DNA from: Peptococcaceae bacterium
GTDB lineage: Bacteria > Bacillota > Desulfitobacteriia > Desulfitobacteriales > Syntrophobotulaceae
Direction of reading: 5' to 3'
NCBI GenBank assembly: GCA_012839895.1
Contig: DUML01000011.1
Location: 1 to 33,389 of the forward strand
DNA length: 33,389 bases
Below the pieces are notes generated by a model that made no database searches, was not told where the DNA came from, and was given only the letters and a program-made list of their open reading frames with translations. This document shows, piece by piece, positions 7,419 through 15,890 of the stretch. The position numbers and the translations under genes were made by a program. Within the stretch, counting starts at the first letter, position 1. Every line of letters begins with the position of its first letter.

Positions 7419-9557
7419 TTATACTTCCTTCATGGAAAGGCCTACCCGGCCTCTTTCCAAATCAATGCTTAAAACTTTAACTTTAACAATATCCCCGACT
7501 GAAGCTACTTCCAACGGATGGCGGACATAACTGTCCCTAAGCTGTGAAATGTGAACTAAGCCGTCGTTTTTTAAGCCAATATCAACAAACAGCCCAAAAT
7601 CTACAATATTACGAACCGTACCCTCTAAGACCATACCTTCCCGCAAATCTTCCAGCTTAGTGACATCTTTGCGTAAGAGGGGACGGGGCAGGTCCTCCCT
7701 TGGATCCCGGCCAGGCCTTTGCAAGGCTTCAATAATATCTTTGATAGTCGGTACTCCGGCTTGAAATTCCGCCGCCAATTCTTCGGGGGCAAATCGGCTT
7801 AATGCCTCACGGATCTGGGCAGTTTTCATCTTAAGATCCTGAACGGTAAAACCTGCTTTGGCCAAAATCTTCGCAGCCAAGTCATAGGATTCAGGATGAA
7901 CAGGAGTGTTTTCAAGGTAATTATCTCCATCCGGCAGACGAATAAAACCGGCACACTGAATAAAAGTCTGTTCTCCCAACCGCGGTACATTTTTTAGCTC
8001 TTCTCTTTTGCGAAATTTACCGTTTTTCTCCCGGTAAGCAACAATATTTTTGGCAACTGTGCTATTAAGTCCGGACACATATTTTAAAATAGCGGGGGAA
8101 GCGGTATTTATATCTACCCCCACGCTATTGACACAGGATTCCACTACTCCTCCCAGCGTCCTTTCCAGGACTTTGGGCTGGACATCATGCTGGTATTGGC
8201 CAACACCGATGGACTTTGGATCGATCTTAACCAGCTCGGCCAAGGGGTCCAGCAAGCGGCGGGCAATAGAGACCGCGCTGCGCAAAGAAAGGTCAAAATC
8301 CGGAAATTCCTCTTTAGCCAAAGGGGAAGCAGAATAGACCGAAGCCCCGGCTTCACTGACAATGATATATTCCACCGGAAGATTATTCTCTTGAATAACC
8401 TCCGCCACCAATTCTTCAGTCTCCCGGGAAGCCGTGCCATTGCCTACGGCGATAATCTCCACGGCATTTTCCCTCGTCGCCCGGAGAAGCTCTTTTTTGG
8501 CCTCTTCCCTTTTGTTTTGCGGTGGATGAGGGTAAATTACCCCCACCTGGAGAAGCTTGCCGGTATCATCTATAATCGCCCATTTGCAGCCGGTTCGATA
8601 ACCGGGGTCAACACCTAAGATGGCCTTGGCTTTGACCGGGGGCTGCAAAAGAAGCTGACGCAGGTTGTCGGCAAAGACTTTGACTGCTTGCTCTCCGGCC
8701 CGTTCTGTTAATTGTGCTCGAATCTCCCTGGCAATGGAGGAAGCAATAAGGCGTTTATAGGAATCCTGCACTGCTTTTTGGACTAATTCCGCACAAGGCC
8801 CTCCTTTAAGATAGTATTGTTCCAATAAAGGCAAGATTTGCTCCGGATCTACCTCCAAGCTTACCGTAAGATATTCTTCCCTTTCCCCTCTATTCAAGGC
8901 TAAAATCCTGTGGGGGGGAATCCTTTTTACAGGTTCCCGGTAATCATAGTACATTTCATAAACGGAACGTTCTTCTTTCTTGGCTTTGGATACAATATCG
9001 GCAAGTTCATAAGTTTTAGTGCGGATGAGCTTCCTTATTTCAGCATTATCGGAAATCTCTTCCGCTATTATATCCAAAGCCCCGTTTATGGCCTCTTCAG
9101 TGCTTAAAACCCCTAGCTCTTCATTCAAATATTGAAGGGCTTCCTCACTGGCATCTCCTTTGGGTGGCTGGCTCAAGATCCATTGGGCCAGAGGTTCCAG
9201 CCCTTTTTCTTTAGCAATAGAAGCCCTGGTTCTTTTCTTTTGTCTATAGGGGCGGTAAAGATCTTCTACTTCCTGCAATTTGGTCGCTGCCAAAATTTTA
9301 GCTTGGAGCTCTTCCGTTAGCTTGCCTTGTTCCTCAATCAAACGAAGAACCTCTTCTTTTCTTTTTTCCAGCCCCCGTAAATATTCCAGTCTTTCGTCGA
9401 TGGTCCGCAAAACGGTCTCGTCCAGTTCCCCCGTTACCTCTTTGCGATATCGGGCAATAAAAGGAATTGTATTCCCTTGGTCCAGCAATTTAACAGCTTC
9501 GGCTACCTGCCAGTTTTTTAGGCCCAGTTCCTCAGCGATTACCGCAATTAAATCCAA
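7419..9557 (-). CDS. tex: Tex-family RNA-binding transcription accessory protein
   Basis: A 712-residue protein with the full Tex architecture: an N-terminal helical region (KNWQVAEAVKLLDQGNTIPFIARYRKE signature broken by conserved Arg/Lys), a YqgF/RNase H-like domain from about residue 320 (AILGVDPGYRTGCK), helix-hairpin-helix segments around 480-560 (VGVDINTASPAILKYVSGL, VPRLGEQTFIQCAGF) and a C-terminal S1 RNA-binding domain from about 640 (EGMVLEGTVRNIVDFGLFVDIG). Tex is related to eukaryotic Spt6 and binds nucleic acid, but its exact role is unresolved. The start is a TTG at 9555-9557, with GGAGG 8 bases upstream. An 81-bp gap separates it from the amidohydrolase. Confidence 0.96.
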   Translation of the reverse strand: MDLIAVIAEELGLKNWQVAEAVKLLDQGNTIPFIARYRKEVTGELDETVLRTIDERLEYLRGLEKRKEEVLRLIEEQGKLTEELQAKILAATKLQEVEDLYRPYRQKKRTRASIAKEKGLEPLAQWILSQPPKGDASEEALQYLNEELGVLSTEEAINGALDIIAEEISDNAEIRKLIRTKTYELADIVSKAKKEERSVYEMYYDYREPVKRIPPHRILALNRGEREEYLTVSLEVDPEQILPLLEQYYLKGGPCAELVQKAVQDSYKRLIASSIAREIRAQLTERAGEQAVKVFADNLRQLLLQPPVKAKAILGVDPGYRTGCKWAIIDDTGKLLQVGVIYPHPPQNKREEAKKELLRATRENAVEIIAVGNGTASRETEELVAEVIQENNLPVEYIIVSEAGASVYSASPLAKEEFPDFDLSLRSAVSIARRLLDPLAELVKIDPKSIGVGQYQHDVQPKVLERTLGGVVESCVNSVGVDINTASPAILKYVSGLNSTVAKNIVAYREKNGKFRKREELKNVPRLGEQTFIQCAGFIRLPDGDNYLENTPVHPESYDLAAKILAKAGFTVQDLKMKTAQIREALSRFAPEELAAEFQAGVPTIKDIIEALQRPGRDPREDLPRPLLRKDVTKLEDLREGMVLEGTVRNIVDFGLFVDIGLKNDGLVHISQLRDSYVRHPLEVASVGDIVKVKVLSIDLERGRVGLSMKEV

Positions 9558-9619
9558 TTATGCTACCTCCGTCTATTTATTTTAATAATGACTTTGCCAC
9601 GGTAGGTTGGTAAAACCTT

Positions 9620-9660
9620 AAAAAAACCCAGCGTTAGGTTTACAGCCCAGTACGCTGAGT
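9620..9660 (-). terminator. Intrinsic terminator after the toxin gene
   Basis: On the minus strand a 9-bp stem (9652-9660 with 9626-9634, one G-T pair) with a 17-base loop is followed directly by seven T residues (A residues at 9620-9626 on the plus strand). It lies 42 bases after the mazF-like stop codon and before the tex gene. Confidence 0.75.
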
Positions 9661-9701
9661 TCTCTGTTATTATGTAATTTGGCCTCAGGTAATCTGGAAG
9701 C

Positions 9702-10052
9702 CTAAATTTCAGTCAAGCCAAGGCTAATTTCGATTGCTTCATTAACCTTACTCATGAGTTCCTCATCAAGAACGGCAACCTTTTCCTTCAGCCGGCTTTT
9801 ATCAATGGTCCTTATCTGTTCAGTTAAAATAACCGAATCTCTTTCCAAGCCGCTTCTTCTCGCTCTGACTTCTACATGGGTTGGAAGCTTCGCTTTAGAA
9901 ATCTGAGACGTGATTGCTGCGATAATAGTTGTAGGACTATACTGGTTGCCAATATCGTTTTGGATCACTAAGACCGGCCTAGTGCCACCTTGCTCCGAAC
10001 CAACAACGGGGTTTAATTCCGCATAAAATATTTCCCCGCGTTTAATAATCAT
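9702..10052 (-). CDS. ndoA: MazF/EndoA-type mRNA interferase toxin
   Basis: A 116-residue PemK/MazF-fold endoribonuclease, very close in pattern to Bacillus subtilis EndoA (NdoA). Visible are [13 protein letters not shown] at the start, the catalytic region [18 protein letters not shown] (with the key Arg), and [16 protein letters not shown] followed by [15 protein letters not shown]. EndoA cleaves mRNA at short sequence motifs; the motif for this protein is not known. The start is set at the ATG at 10050-10052, which overlaps the antitoxin stop by 11 bases; the longer frame upstream overlaps the antitoxin gene and is not family-like. Confidence 0.95.
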   Translation of the reverse strand: MIIKRGEIFYAELNPVVGSEQGGTRPVLVIQNDIGNQYSPTTIIAAITSQISKAKLPTHVEVRARRSGLERDSVILTEQIRTIDKSRLKEKVAVLDEELMSKVNEAIEISLGLTEI

Positions 10053-10329
10053 ATCCGACACCCCACGCCATTTTCCTTTCATAACATAGTGTAGCTTCTT
10101 CTTCAGCCTGGCATAAATCCCTGGCCAAAGAAAGGTTGATTTGAGCCATTTCTACATAACCTTGGCGCATTTGCTCTCGTATCCCTGCTTTGCGACGTTC
10201 CATTAGTACGGTGTAAATTGCTTCTTTAATAAAATCACTGCGGTCCTTTTTCTCCATGGAAACGATGTCGTCCACTTCCTCGATAATACTTTCAGGTAAA
10301 CACACCACAATACGTCTAGTTTCTGCCAA
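10042..10329 (-). CDS. Ribbon-helix-helix antitoxin (EndoAI/MazE-like)
   Basis: A 95-residue antitoxin expected to neutralise the toxin encoded just downstream and to repress the operon. The N-terminal ~45 residues form a CopG-like ribbon-helix-helix ([20 protein letters not shown], then [13 protein letters not shown]). The C-terminal part contains [19 protein letters not shown], nearly the same block as in Bacillus EndoAI, which contacts the toxin. The start is a TTG at 10327-10329, with a GGGGGG at 10338-10343 8 bases upstream; this gives a length matching EndoAI (about 93), whereas the longer ATG frame adds a Cys/His-rich segment inside the leader. Confidence 0.9.
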   Translation of the reverse strand: MAETRRIVVCLPESIIEEVDDIVSMEKKDRSDFIKEAIYTVLMERRKAGIREQMRQGYVEMAQINLSLARDLCQAEEEATLCYERKMAWGVGYDY

Positions 10330-10347
10330 GCAAGGTACCCCCCTAAT

Positions 10348-10361
10348 GGTTATGGATAACC
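10348..10361. promoter_or_regulatory. Palindrome in the antitoxin leader, possible operator
   Basis: GGTTATGGATAACC is a 6-bp inverted repeat with a 2-base spacer, located 18 bases upstream of the antitoxin start codon and about 60 bases downstream of the -10 box. Ribbon-helix-helix antitoxins bind such short palindromes; the operator role is inferred. Confidence 0.4.
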
Positions 10362-10420
10362 TTTGGCCACAATGCCAGAGATGGCAACAAGCGGCAACCA
10401 ATGTAAAGTAATTATATTTT

Positions 10421-10450
10421 ATTATAGCTAGAATGCCCGCAAAGTGTCAA
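10421..10450 (-). promoter_or_regulatory. Consensus sigma-A promoter for the toxin-antitoxin operon
   Basis: On the minus strand a perfect TTGACA (10445-10450) and a perfect TATAAT (10421-10426) are separated by 18 bases. It lies about 90 bases upstream of the antitoxin start and downstream of gatD, so the pair has its own strong promoter. Confidence 0.85.
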
Positions 10451-10508
10451 CGAACGGGCCATGTCGGTCAAGCTGTTTTAGCCAATTTTTCCTTGCAATT
10501 TATTCCAT

Positions 10509-11303
10509 TCATCCCTTTTCCTTGGAAAATCTGGCTAAAATCGCCTGGTGCGCAGCTATCTCTATATTATCTTCAAGAGGCGCCAACCTAAAGTTCTCCC
10601 CTTTTCTCTTTAAAGCCAGGCTAAGGAGCAAATCAGCTAAATGGGGATTTTTCGGGAGAAGAGGGCCGTGAAGATAAGTGCCGAAAACATTTTTATACCT
10701 TACCCCTTCTAGGAAGTCTTCCCCGTTATTTCCATATCCTCTGATAATTTTGGCTAAAGGCCTTAAACCGGAACCAAGATAGGTCCTCCCGGAGTGATTC
10801 TCAAATCCTACCAAAGTTTTTAAAACTTCCGGGCCGGTAGCTGTTTGTTCCCGGGGAGCATATACTGCTTCCATCTCTTCTTTAAACTCTGAATCCAATT
10901 CGGCAATGACATTGCCGATTAATCTTTTTTTGCCGGCAACAGTATAAAAATCCAGCAAGCCCAGGCCGGGAATTTTTTGGCCGTCAGCCTTTAGAAAATA
11001 CCCGCCTAAAATTTGAAACCCACCGCAAATCGCTAAAACTACCAAGCCTTCTTCGATTGCTTGGTTTAAACCCTTTGCTCTTAAGTCAAGGTCTGCAATT
11101 AAAAGGGTCTGTTCCCGATCCGAACCTCCACCCAAAAAGACAAGATCTGCTTGGGAAAAGTCCAGTTCTTCCCCCAGGGATACCTGGCGAACCTCAACAT
11201 CTATTCCCCGCCACTTGCATCTTGCGGCAAGAGCTATGATATTTCCCCTGTCACCATAGAGATCCAATAAATCGGGATAAAGATGATAAATTGTTAGCTT
11301 CAT
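10509..11303 (-). CDS. gatD: Lipid II isoglutaminyl synthase, glutaminase subunit GatD
   Basis: GatD supplies ammonia from glutamine to MurT, which amidates the D-Glu of the lipid II stem peptide. The 264-residue protein is a CobB/CobQ-type class I glutamine amidotransferase. The nucleophile is Cys93 in VLAICGGFQILGG, and the catalytic His is His212 in GTYLHGPLLPKNP. The N-terminus (TIYHLYPDLLDLYGDRGN) is the family signature. The ATG overlaps the murT stop by 4 bases, a classic coupled arrangement, and the two subunits form a heterodimer on the cytoplasmic face. Confidence 0.96.
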   Translation of the reverse strand: MKLTIYHLYPDLLDLYGDRGNIIALAARCKWRGIDVEVRQVSLGEELDFSQADLVFLGGGSDREQTLLIADLDLRAKGLNQAIEEGLVVLAICGGFQILGGYFLKADGQKIPGLGLLDFYTVAGKKRLIGNVIAELDSEFKEEMEAVYAPREQTATGPEVLKTLVGFENHSGRTYLGSGLRPLAKIIRGYGNNGEDFLEGVRYKNVFGTYLHGPLLPKNPHLADLLLSLALKRKGENFRLAPLEDNIEIAAHQAILARFSKEKG

Positions 11304-12664
11304 GCCCTTGCCGCCTCCTTTACTCTCTTGGCGAGCAAAATATCCCTGATAGGAAAGAGCGGTGTATAATTAGGCAAAACATAGACAGCCTCATTCCCGT
11401 CCGGTTTAAAGTTTTCCAACAACTCCACCGCTTTGGGCAGGGATTTCTCGATTATTATCTTTTCGGGTTTAAGCCCGGCATATTTTAGCCTTAAAGCCAT
11501 GTCTTCCGCCCTTAAGCCTGAGCACACTACTCCTTTGATTTTATCTTCCGGTTGGCACAGAATTTCCAATTCCGTGTCCCACAGCCAGGAAACATCCCGG
11601 CCGTCCGCCGCTAAATCATTAATGACCAAAAGGAGATACAAAGGCTTATTCAGTCCGGCTAAGGTGGTGATTACTTGATTAAAGCCCGTAGGATTTTTAA
11701 TTAGGTTTAAAGTAAGCTGAAATCCCGGTAAAGTAAACTGCTCCATCCTACCGGCAGCGGAAACATAATTTATAAGCCCCAAGTGGATATTTTCCCTAGA
11801 AATTCCCAAACGTTCTGCGGCACAAAAAGCTGCCAAGGCATTATACAAATTGTAATAACCCTGTAAAGGCACCTTATACTCCCTGTCTAACCAAAAAGTT
11901 ATTCCGCTCTCATCTTGAAAAACTTCCTGGGCTTCAAGGTAAGGGGCTGGGCGTTTAAACCCGCACTCCGTGCATTCATATATTCCCAACTGGCCATAGT
12001 GAAAGAGGGTATACCGGAGCTCCTGGCCGCAATGTGCGCAATAGCGCCCTTCCCGGGCTTCCCGGCTTTCCTTTTGACTGATAGGCAAGCTTTTACTGCC
12101 GTAGTAATAAACCTTCGGCCTCCCGCTGCCAATCTGGGCAACAAGGGGGTCATCGGCATTCAGGATTAACTCCGTATCACTTGGCAGGGACTCTTTCACT
12201 AATTTTACCGTAGTATCCAGTTCACCATACCTATCCAGTTGATCCCGAAAAAAATTGGTTAGAATCATAACCCGAGGGGTTATCTGCTTTAAAAGAGCCG
12301 GTACCGTGCCTTCATCTACCTCTAAGAGCAGAAGATCAGCCCGGTTTTTGCCCAGAAAGGAAGTGTTTTGCAGGAGAACCCCTGTTATACCCTGCAGCAT
12401 ATTGGAGCCTTCTTTATTAAAAGCTACTTTTTTCCCTTGAGCCCTGCAAATCGAAGCCAGGAGGTTATTTGTTGTGGTTTTGCCGTTGGTCCCGGTAATA
12501 AGGACTGCTCCTTCAGGAAAAGAAGACGCTAAAAGGCTAATAATTGAAGGACAAATCCTATAAGCCAAATAGCCGGGAAAGCTGGTGCCTTTCTTTCCCA
12601 GTGCTTTTAAGACAATGTTTACTATTTTCCCGAGCCACAGAGCCAGCCAAAAACGCAATATCAT
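11300..12664 (-). CDS. murT: Lipid II isoglutaminyl synthase, Mur-ligase subunit MurT
   Basis: MurT is the ATP-dependent Mur-ligase-like subunit that amidates the alpha-carboxylate of D-Glu in lipid II. The 454-residue protein has a hydrophobic N-terminus, the P-loop LITGTNGKTTT near residue 56-65, a Cys4 zinc ribbon at about 205-235 (CAHCG...CTECG) that is specific to the MurT group, and the C-terminal DUF1727 domain. AAGGAG lies 10 bases upstream of the ATG. Presence of murT-gatD is a strong Gram-positive marker. It is divergently oriented from the carbonic-anhydrase-like gene. Confidence 0.96.
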   Translation of the reverse strand: MILRFWLALWLGKIVNIVLKALGKKGTSFPGYLAYRICPSIISLLASSFPEGAVLITGTNGKTTTNNLLASICRAQGKKVAFNKEGSNMLQGITGVLLQNTSFLGKNRADLLLLEVDEGTVPALLKQITPRVMILTNFFRDQLDRYGELDTTVKLVKESLPSDTELILNADDPLVAQIGSGRPKVYYYGSKSLPISQKESREAREGRYCAHCGQELRYTLFHYGQLGIYECTECGFKRPAPYLEAQEVFQDESGITFWLDREYKVPLQGYYNLYNALAAFCAAERLGISRENIHLGLINYVSAAGRMEQFTLPGFQLTLNLIKNPTGFNQVITTLAGLNKPLYLLLVINDLAADGRDVSWLWDTELEILCQPEDKIKGVVCSGLRAEDMALRLKYAGLKPEKIIIEKSLPKAVELLENFKPDGNEAVYVLPNYTPLFPIRDILLAKRVKEAARA

Positions 12665-12772
12665 TCCCGAAAGTCTCCTTCACAAATTAAGGGCTAACAG
12701 ACAATACACTAACATTAAATATAACCTAAATAAAGCCCTAAATAAACATTTCAGGAAATATTTTTAAATAAA

Positions 12773-12802
12773 TAGACAAACCTGCCTTTTAACTTTTATA
12801 AT
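12773..12802 (+). promoter_or_regulatory. Sigma-A promoter for the gamma-carbonic anhydrase gene
   Basis: TAGACA (12773-12778, 5 of 6 to consensus) and a perfect TATAAT (12797-12802) are separated by 18 bases, about 55 bases upstream of the plus-strand start codon in the murT divergent intergenic region. Confidence 0.7.
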
Positions 12803-12855
12803 ATCTGGTGGAAACTGTCGAAAAATTAATTCATATCAAGAAAGGAATAATTATT

Positions 12856-13395
12856 ATGCTCATACCCTATCAAGGTCACACTCCTCTCATTGGAGAAAAT
12901 GTCTACATAGCCGAGGGCGCCCAATTAATCGGTAAAGTCCAAGTGGGTGACCTCTCCAGCATTTGGTTTAATTGTGTCCTAAGAGGAGATCTTAGCTCTA
13001 TCACCATCGGGAAAAGGACCAATATCCAAGACTTAACCCTTATCCATGTTAACAGCGGCCAGCCTGTAATCATTGAAGATGACGTCTCCGTCGGCCATTC
13101 CTGTGTTTTGCACGGCTGTAAAATCGGCAAAGGCAGTTTAATCGGCATGGGGGCAATTATTCTAAATGATTCCGTAATCGGGGAAAATTGCTTGGTGGCC
13201 GCCGGTTCCCTAATCCCTGAACGGAAAGTCTTTCCTCCCAACACCCTTATCATGGGTTCTCCGGCCAAAGTAGTCCGGGAACTTACACCGGAAGAGATCG
13301 CCAATATCCACCAGACTTCCCAGCGCTATATGGAAAGAGCCCAGGAATACCTGCGCAACTCTAAAAAGGTCAAGGAAAAGTTTAAGGTTTTATAA
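12856..13395 (+). CDS. Gamma-carbonic anhydrase family protein (left-handed beta-helix)
   Basis: A 179-residue protein of the gamma-CA/YrdA/PaaY family built from hexapeptide repeats (for example IGENVYIAEGAQLIGKVQVG). Zinc-ligand histidines are in place at about residues 64 (LIHVN), 81 (VGHSC) and 86 (LHGC), so it may be a true zinc enzyme; many homologues bind zinc without proven carbonic anhydrase activity. The C-terminal helix is charged. The start is the ATG at 12856, with AAAGGA 9 bases upstream; an earlier in-frame ATG at 12808 lies within 6 bases of the predicted -10 box and is unlikely. It is the only full plus-strand gene here and converges on the molybdoenzyme operon. Confidence 0.9.
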   Translation: MLIPYQGHTPLIGENVYIAEGAQLIGKVQVGDLSSIWFNCVLRGDLSSITIGKRTNIQDLTLIHVNSGQPVIIEDDVSVGHSCVLHGCKIGKGSLIGMGAIILNDSVIGENCLVAAGSLIPERKVFPPNTLIMGSPAKVVRELTPEEIANIHQTSQRYMERAQEYLRNSKKVKEKFKVL

Positions 13396-13547
13396 CCTTA
13401 ACAAGCTGATATTAATCATACTCACCTCAATTTCCTCCCGCATCATTCTTCCGAGCTAAATTATTTCTTTCGATCTAGGTCAGGTGACTTAACGAAAACT
13501 AAACGATTCTATAACTAAACTTTTTTTCGACAAACAAAAATTAAAGG

Positions 13548-13582
13548 CCCTACCAGTAAGACAACTCAGCTTACCGGTAGGG
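13548..13582. terminator. Hairpin terminator between convergent genes
   Basis: A 13-bp stem with one mismatch (13548-13560 with 13570-13582) and a 9-base loop lies between the carbonic-anhydrase-like gene and the end of the molybdoenzyme operon. On the minus strand it is followed by CCTTTAATTTTTG, suiting the operon end; on the plus strand by TTATTT. Confidence 0.7.
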
Positions 13583-13624
13583 TTATTTAAATGGAAAGGA
13601 TATCCTTAATTAGTATTTTAACTA

Positions 13625-15868
13625 TTATACTTTTACTATTCGGCAAGGAATACCATTATAAGTCCAAGTGCCTACTAAGGGATCGGCTGTCTCAAAATCG
13701 GCATTGGTTAAAATATTGGCGTTAGAGAGCCAAAGGCCGCCAAGATCAGGTTCGGCAGCGGTCATTTCCGGATACCACCAGCCATACTCGACACTGACAA
13801 CATCATCCCGCATCTGCGTCAGCTTAACCTGGAACCGGGCTCTACCCCGTTCAGTCTCAACCCATACCCAAGTGCCTTCTTCCAGCCCTAGACTTTCGGC
13901 TGTTGCCGGGCTAATCTCCACTCTAGGCTCAGGATGGGAAGCCCGGAACTTTTCTATCTGGTGATAATTGGAAGCATAATAAGGTTGGATACGGGCGCCG
14001 CTGATTAATTGGAAGGGATACGCCTCTTTTGTTTCTGCCGGCTGGCTTTGGCCGGCCGGTTTAAGCCCCTCTTGAGGCAGAATATCCGGCTGGGGCAACC
14101 CTTGGGGCTCAGGCAAAGGAGGATAGCCTAATTCAGCCAAGAACTCATTATACAATTCCACTTTACCGCTCTTAGTGCTAAACCCTCGCGGTAAACCTGA
14201 GGTTAAATCAACTTCTTCATGCTTGTAATAGCCGCTGGGCATGTCGTAAATGCCGAACCGGCAGAATTCCTCCCAGCTTACACCCGTCGGTGCCAAACTG
14301 GCTTGCAAACTTTCCAGGTAAGTTTCCCAAGGCCAATATTTTTCCTGGCCGAGCCGCAATCCCAAACCTCGCCAGAAATCATAATCAGGGCGTCGTTCAT
14401 AATAAGGCTGGACTGCTGCCTGGCCGCCGTAAGCGATATTGGCTGTTCCCGCCTTGGTCTCCAGTAAGGGCCTCTCCAAAACCCCGGCACTGGGCAAAAC
14501 ATAATCGGCCAGCATGGCAGTCGGGGTTGGGAATTGTTCCAATACAACCAAAAGGTCAAGGCTTTTAAGAGCTTTGTATATTAAACGGCTATCCGCCTGG
14601 GTTAATAAAGGATTGGATGCCATTACAATCATGGCTCTGATGGGGTAAGGCTTGCCAGTTAGCATAGCCCGCCAAACCAAATTAGGATGAGCGGAGGTCA
14701 AATAACGCATTGGCAGACGTTTACCATGCTTTATTGTCAACTCTCGCAGCCGCTCATAACCTTTATAGGATTGAAGCAACAATCTGTCTTTACCCAGTTG
14801 CTTTTCCCGGTAAACATGTACAAACTGTTCACTAAGTTCCAAATCCAGCTCCGGTATAAAATCCGGCATTTCGCAAATATGCGAAGCTCCCAGTTTATCC
14901 ACGTTGCCTGTGATAGCTCGTAAAATAGCCAAGGCGTGGTGAGTAGGAAAAGTATTGGGTCCTAACTGGTCAATCCCTCTCCCGCTTAATAAGGTAGCAG
15001 GCGAATTTTGCGCAAACAGACGGGCGGCTTTAACGATTTTTTCAGCATTGACACCGGTTAGAGCTTCCACTTTATCCGGCTCATAGGGCCGGACATGTTC
15101 GGACAATTTTGCAAACCCATGGCACCAAGTTTCCACAAACTCTTGGTCATACCACTTATTAGTAATGATTACATGGAGAAGTCCTAAGGCTAAATAGGCA
15201 TCTGTACCCGGCTTAACAGGCAACCACAGAGTTGCCCGCCTAGCGGTACGGGTTCTCCGAGGGTCAACAACAATTAATGGATTACCTTCTCTGGTAAAAT
15301 TCCGGATAGTCTGCCATAACAACGAATTATCCGACTCAGCCGGGTTTACACCCCAAAGTAAAGCACAGGAAGTGAGACCCGGAACCAATTCCATTTCCAA
15401 CGGCCAGCCAAAGGTTAAAGTATTGGCAAAGATCCCGGGATTCCAACAGTTTTGCCCAATCCCCATATTATTAGGGCTGCCAAACAAAGCCAGAAAACGA
15501 TGTAACGGCCAATAGGTAGTATGGGGCGCCCCAATGCTCGTCGCCAAGGTTTCCGGCCCGTATCGGTCTTTGAGATCGGACAACTTGGCGGCAATTTCAT
15601 CCAGCGCCTCGTCCCAGGAGATTTTCTCCCACTTGCCGCTGCCCCGCTCGCCTACTCTTTTGAGAGGATAATTAATCCTTAAGGGATGATCCAGCACTTC
15701 TACAGCCTGTCGCCAGCGCCGGCATCCATTCATAACTTTTTTATCTCCGGGATAACGGTTGGGATCAGGTTTAACCGAGAGAACCCGGCCGCCTTGAACA
15801 GTAGCTATTAAGCCGCATTGATAACCACAAAAACGGCAATTGCTGGGAATATATTTTAATTCTTTCAT
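13625..15868 (-). CDS. Molybdopterin oxidoreductase catalytic subunit (second paralogue of the operon)
   Basis: A 747-residue DMSO-reductase-superfamily subunit expected to bind bis-MGD and one [4Fe-4S] cluster. Cluster ligands are Cys11, Cys14, Cys18 and Cys49. The Mo/W ligand is probably Cys141 (GQNCWNP), placing it with Cys-ligated enzymes (PsrA/PhsA/Nap-like). The N-terminus runs straight into the cluster motif with no Tat signal, so it is probably cytoplasmic. The C-terminal molydop-binding domain starts around residue 620. It shares blocks with the first catalytic subunit of this operon (NYPLKR, KISWDEAL, FGSPN, CW, NILTNADFETADPLVGTW) but is clearly diverged. A Pro/Gln-rich linker lies near residues 575-615. 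AAGGGG lies 8 bases upstream of the ATG. Substrate unknown. Confidence 0.9.
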   Translation of the reverse strand: MKELKYIPSNCRFCGYQCGLIATVQGGRVLSVKPDPNRYPGDKKVMNGCRRWRQAVEVLDHPLRINYPLKRVGERGSGKWEKISWDEALDEIAAKLSDLKDRYGPETLATSIGAPHTTYWPLHRFLALFGSPNNMGIGQNCWNPGIFANTLTFGWPLEMELVPGLTSCALLWGVNPAESDNSLLWQTIRNFTREGNPLIVVDPRRTRTARRATLWLPVKPGTDAYLALGLLHVIITNKWYDQEFVETWCHGFAKLSEHVRPYEPDKVEALTGVNAEKIVKAARLFAQNSPATLLSGRGIDQLGPNTFPTHHALAILRAITGNVDKLGASHICEMPDFIPELDLELSEQFVHVYREKQLGKDRLLLQSYKGYERLRELTIKHGKRLPMRYLTSAHPNLVWRAMLTGKPYPIRAMIVMASNPLLTQADSRLIYKALKSLDLLVVLEQFPTPTAMLADYVLPSAGVLERPLLETKAGTANIAYGGQAAVQPYYERRPDYDFWRGLGLRLGQEKYWPWETYLESLQASLAPTGVSWEEFCRFGIYDMPSGYYKHEEVDLTSGLPRGFSTKSGKVELYNEFLAELGYPPLPEPQGLPQPDILPQEGLKPAGQSQPAETKEAYPFQLISGARIQPYYASNYHQIEKFRASHPEPRVEISPATAESLGLEEGTWVWVETERGRARFQVKLTQMRDDVVSVEYGWWYPEMTAAEPDLGGLWLSNANILTNADFETADPLVGTWTYNGIPCRIVKV

Positions 15869-15890
15869 GGCAATTACCCCTTAAACATAC

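Noticed and set aside
10042-10401. Longer antitoxin start at 10401
   Set aside because: It adds 24 residues unlike any EndoAI-type antitoxin and covers the leader with its palindrome; the TTG at 10329 has the better ribosome binding site.
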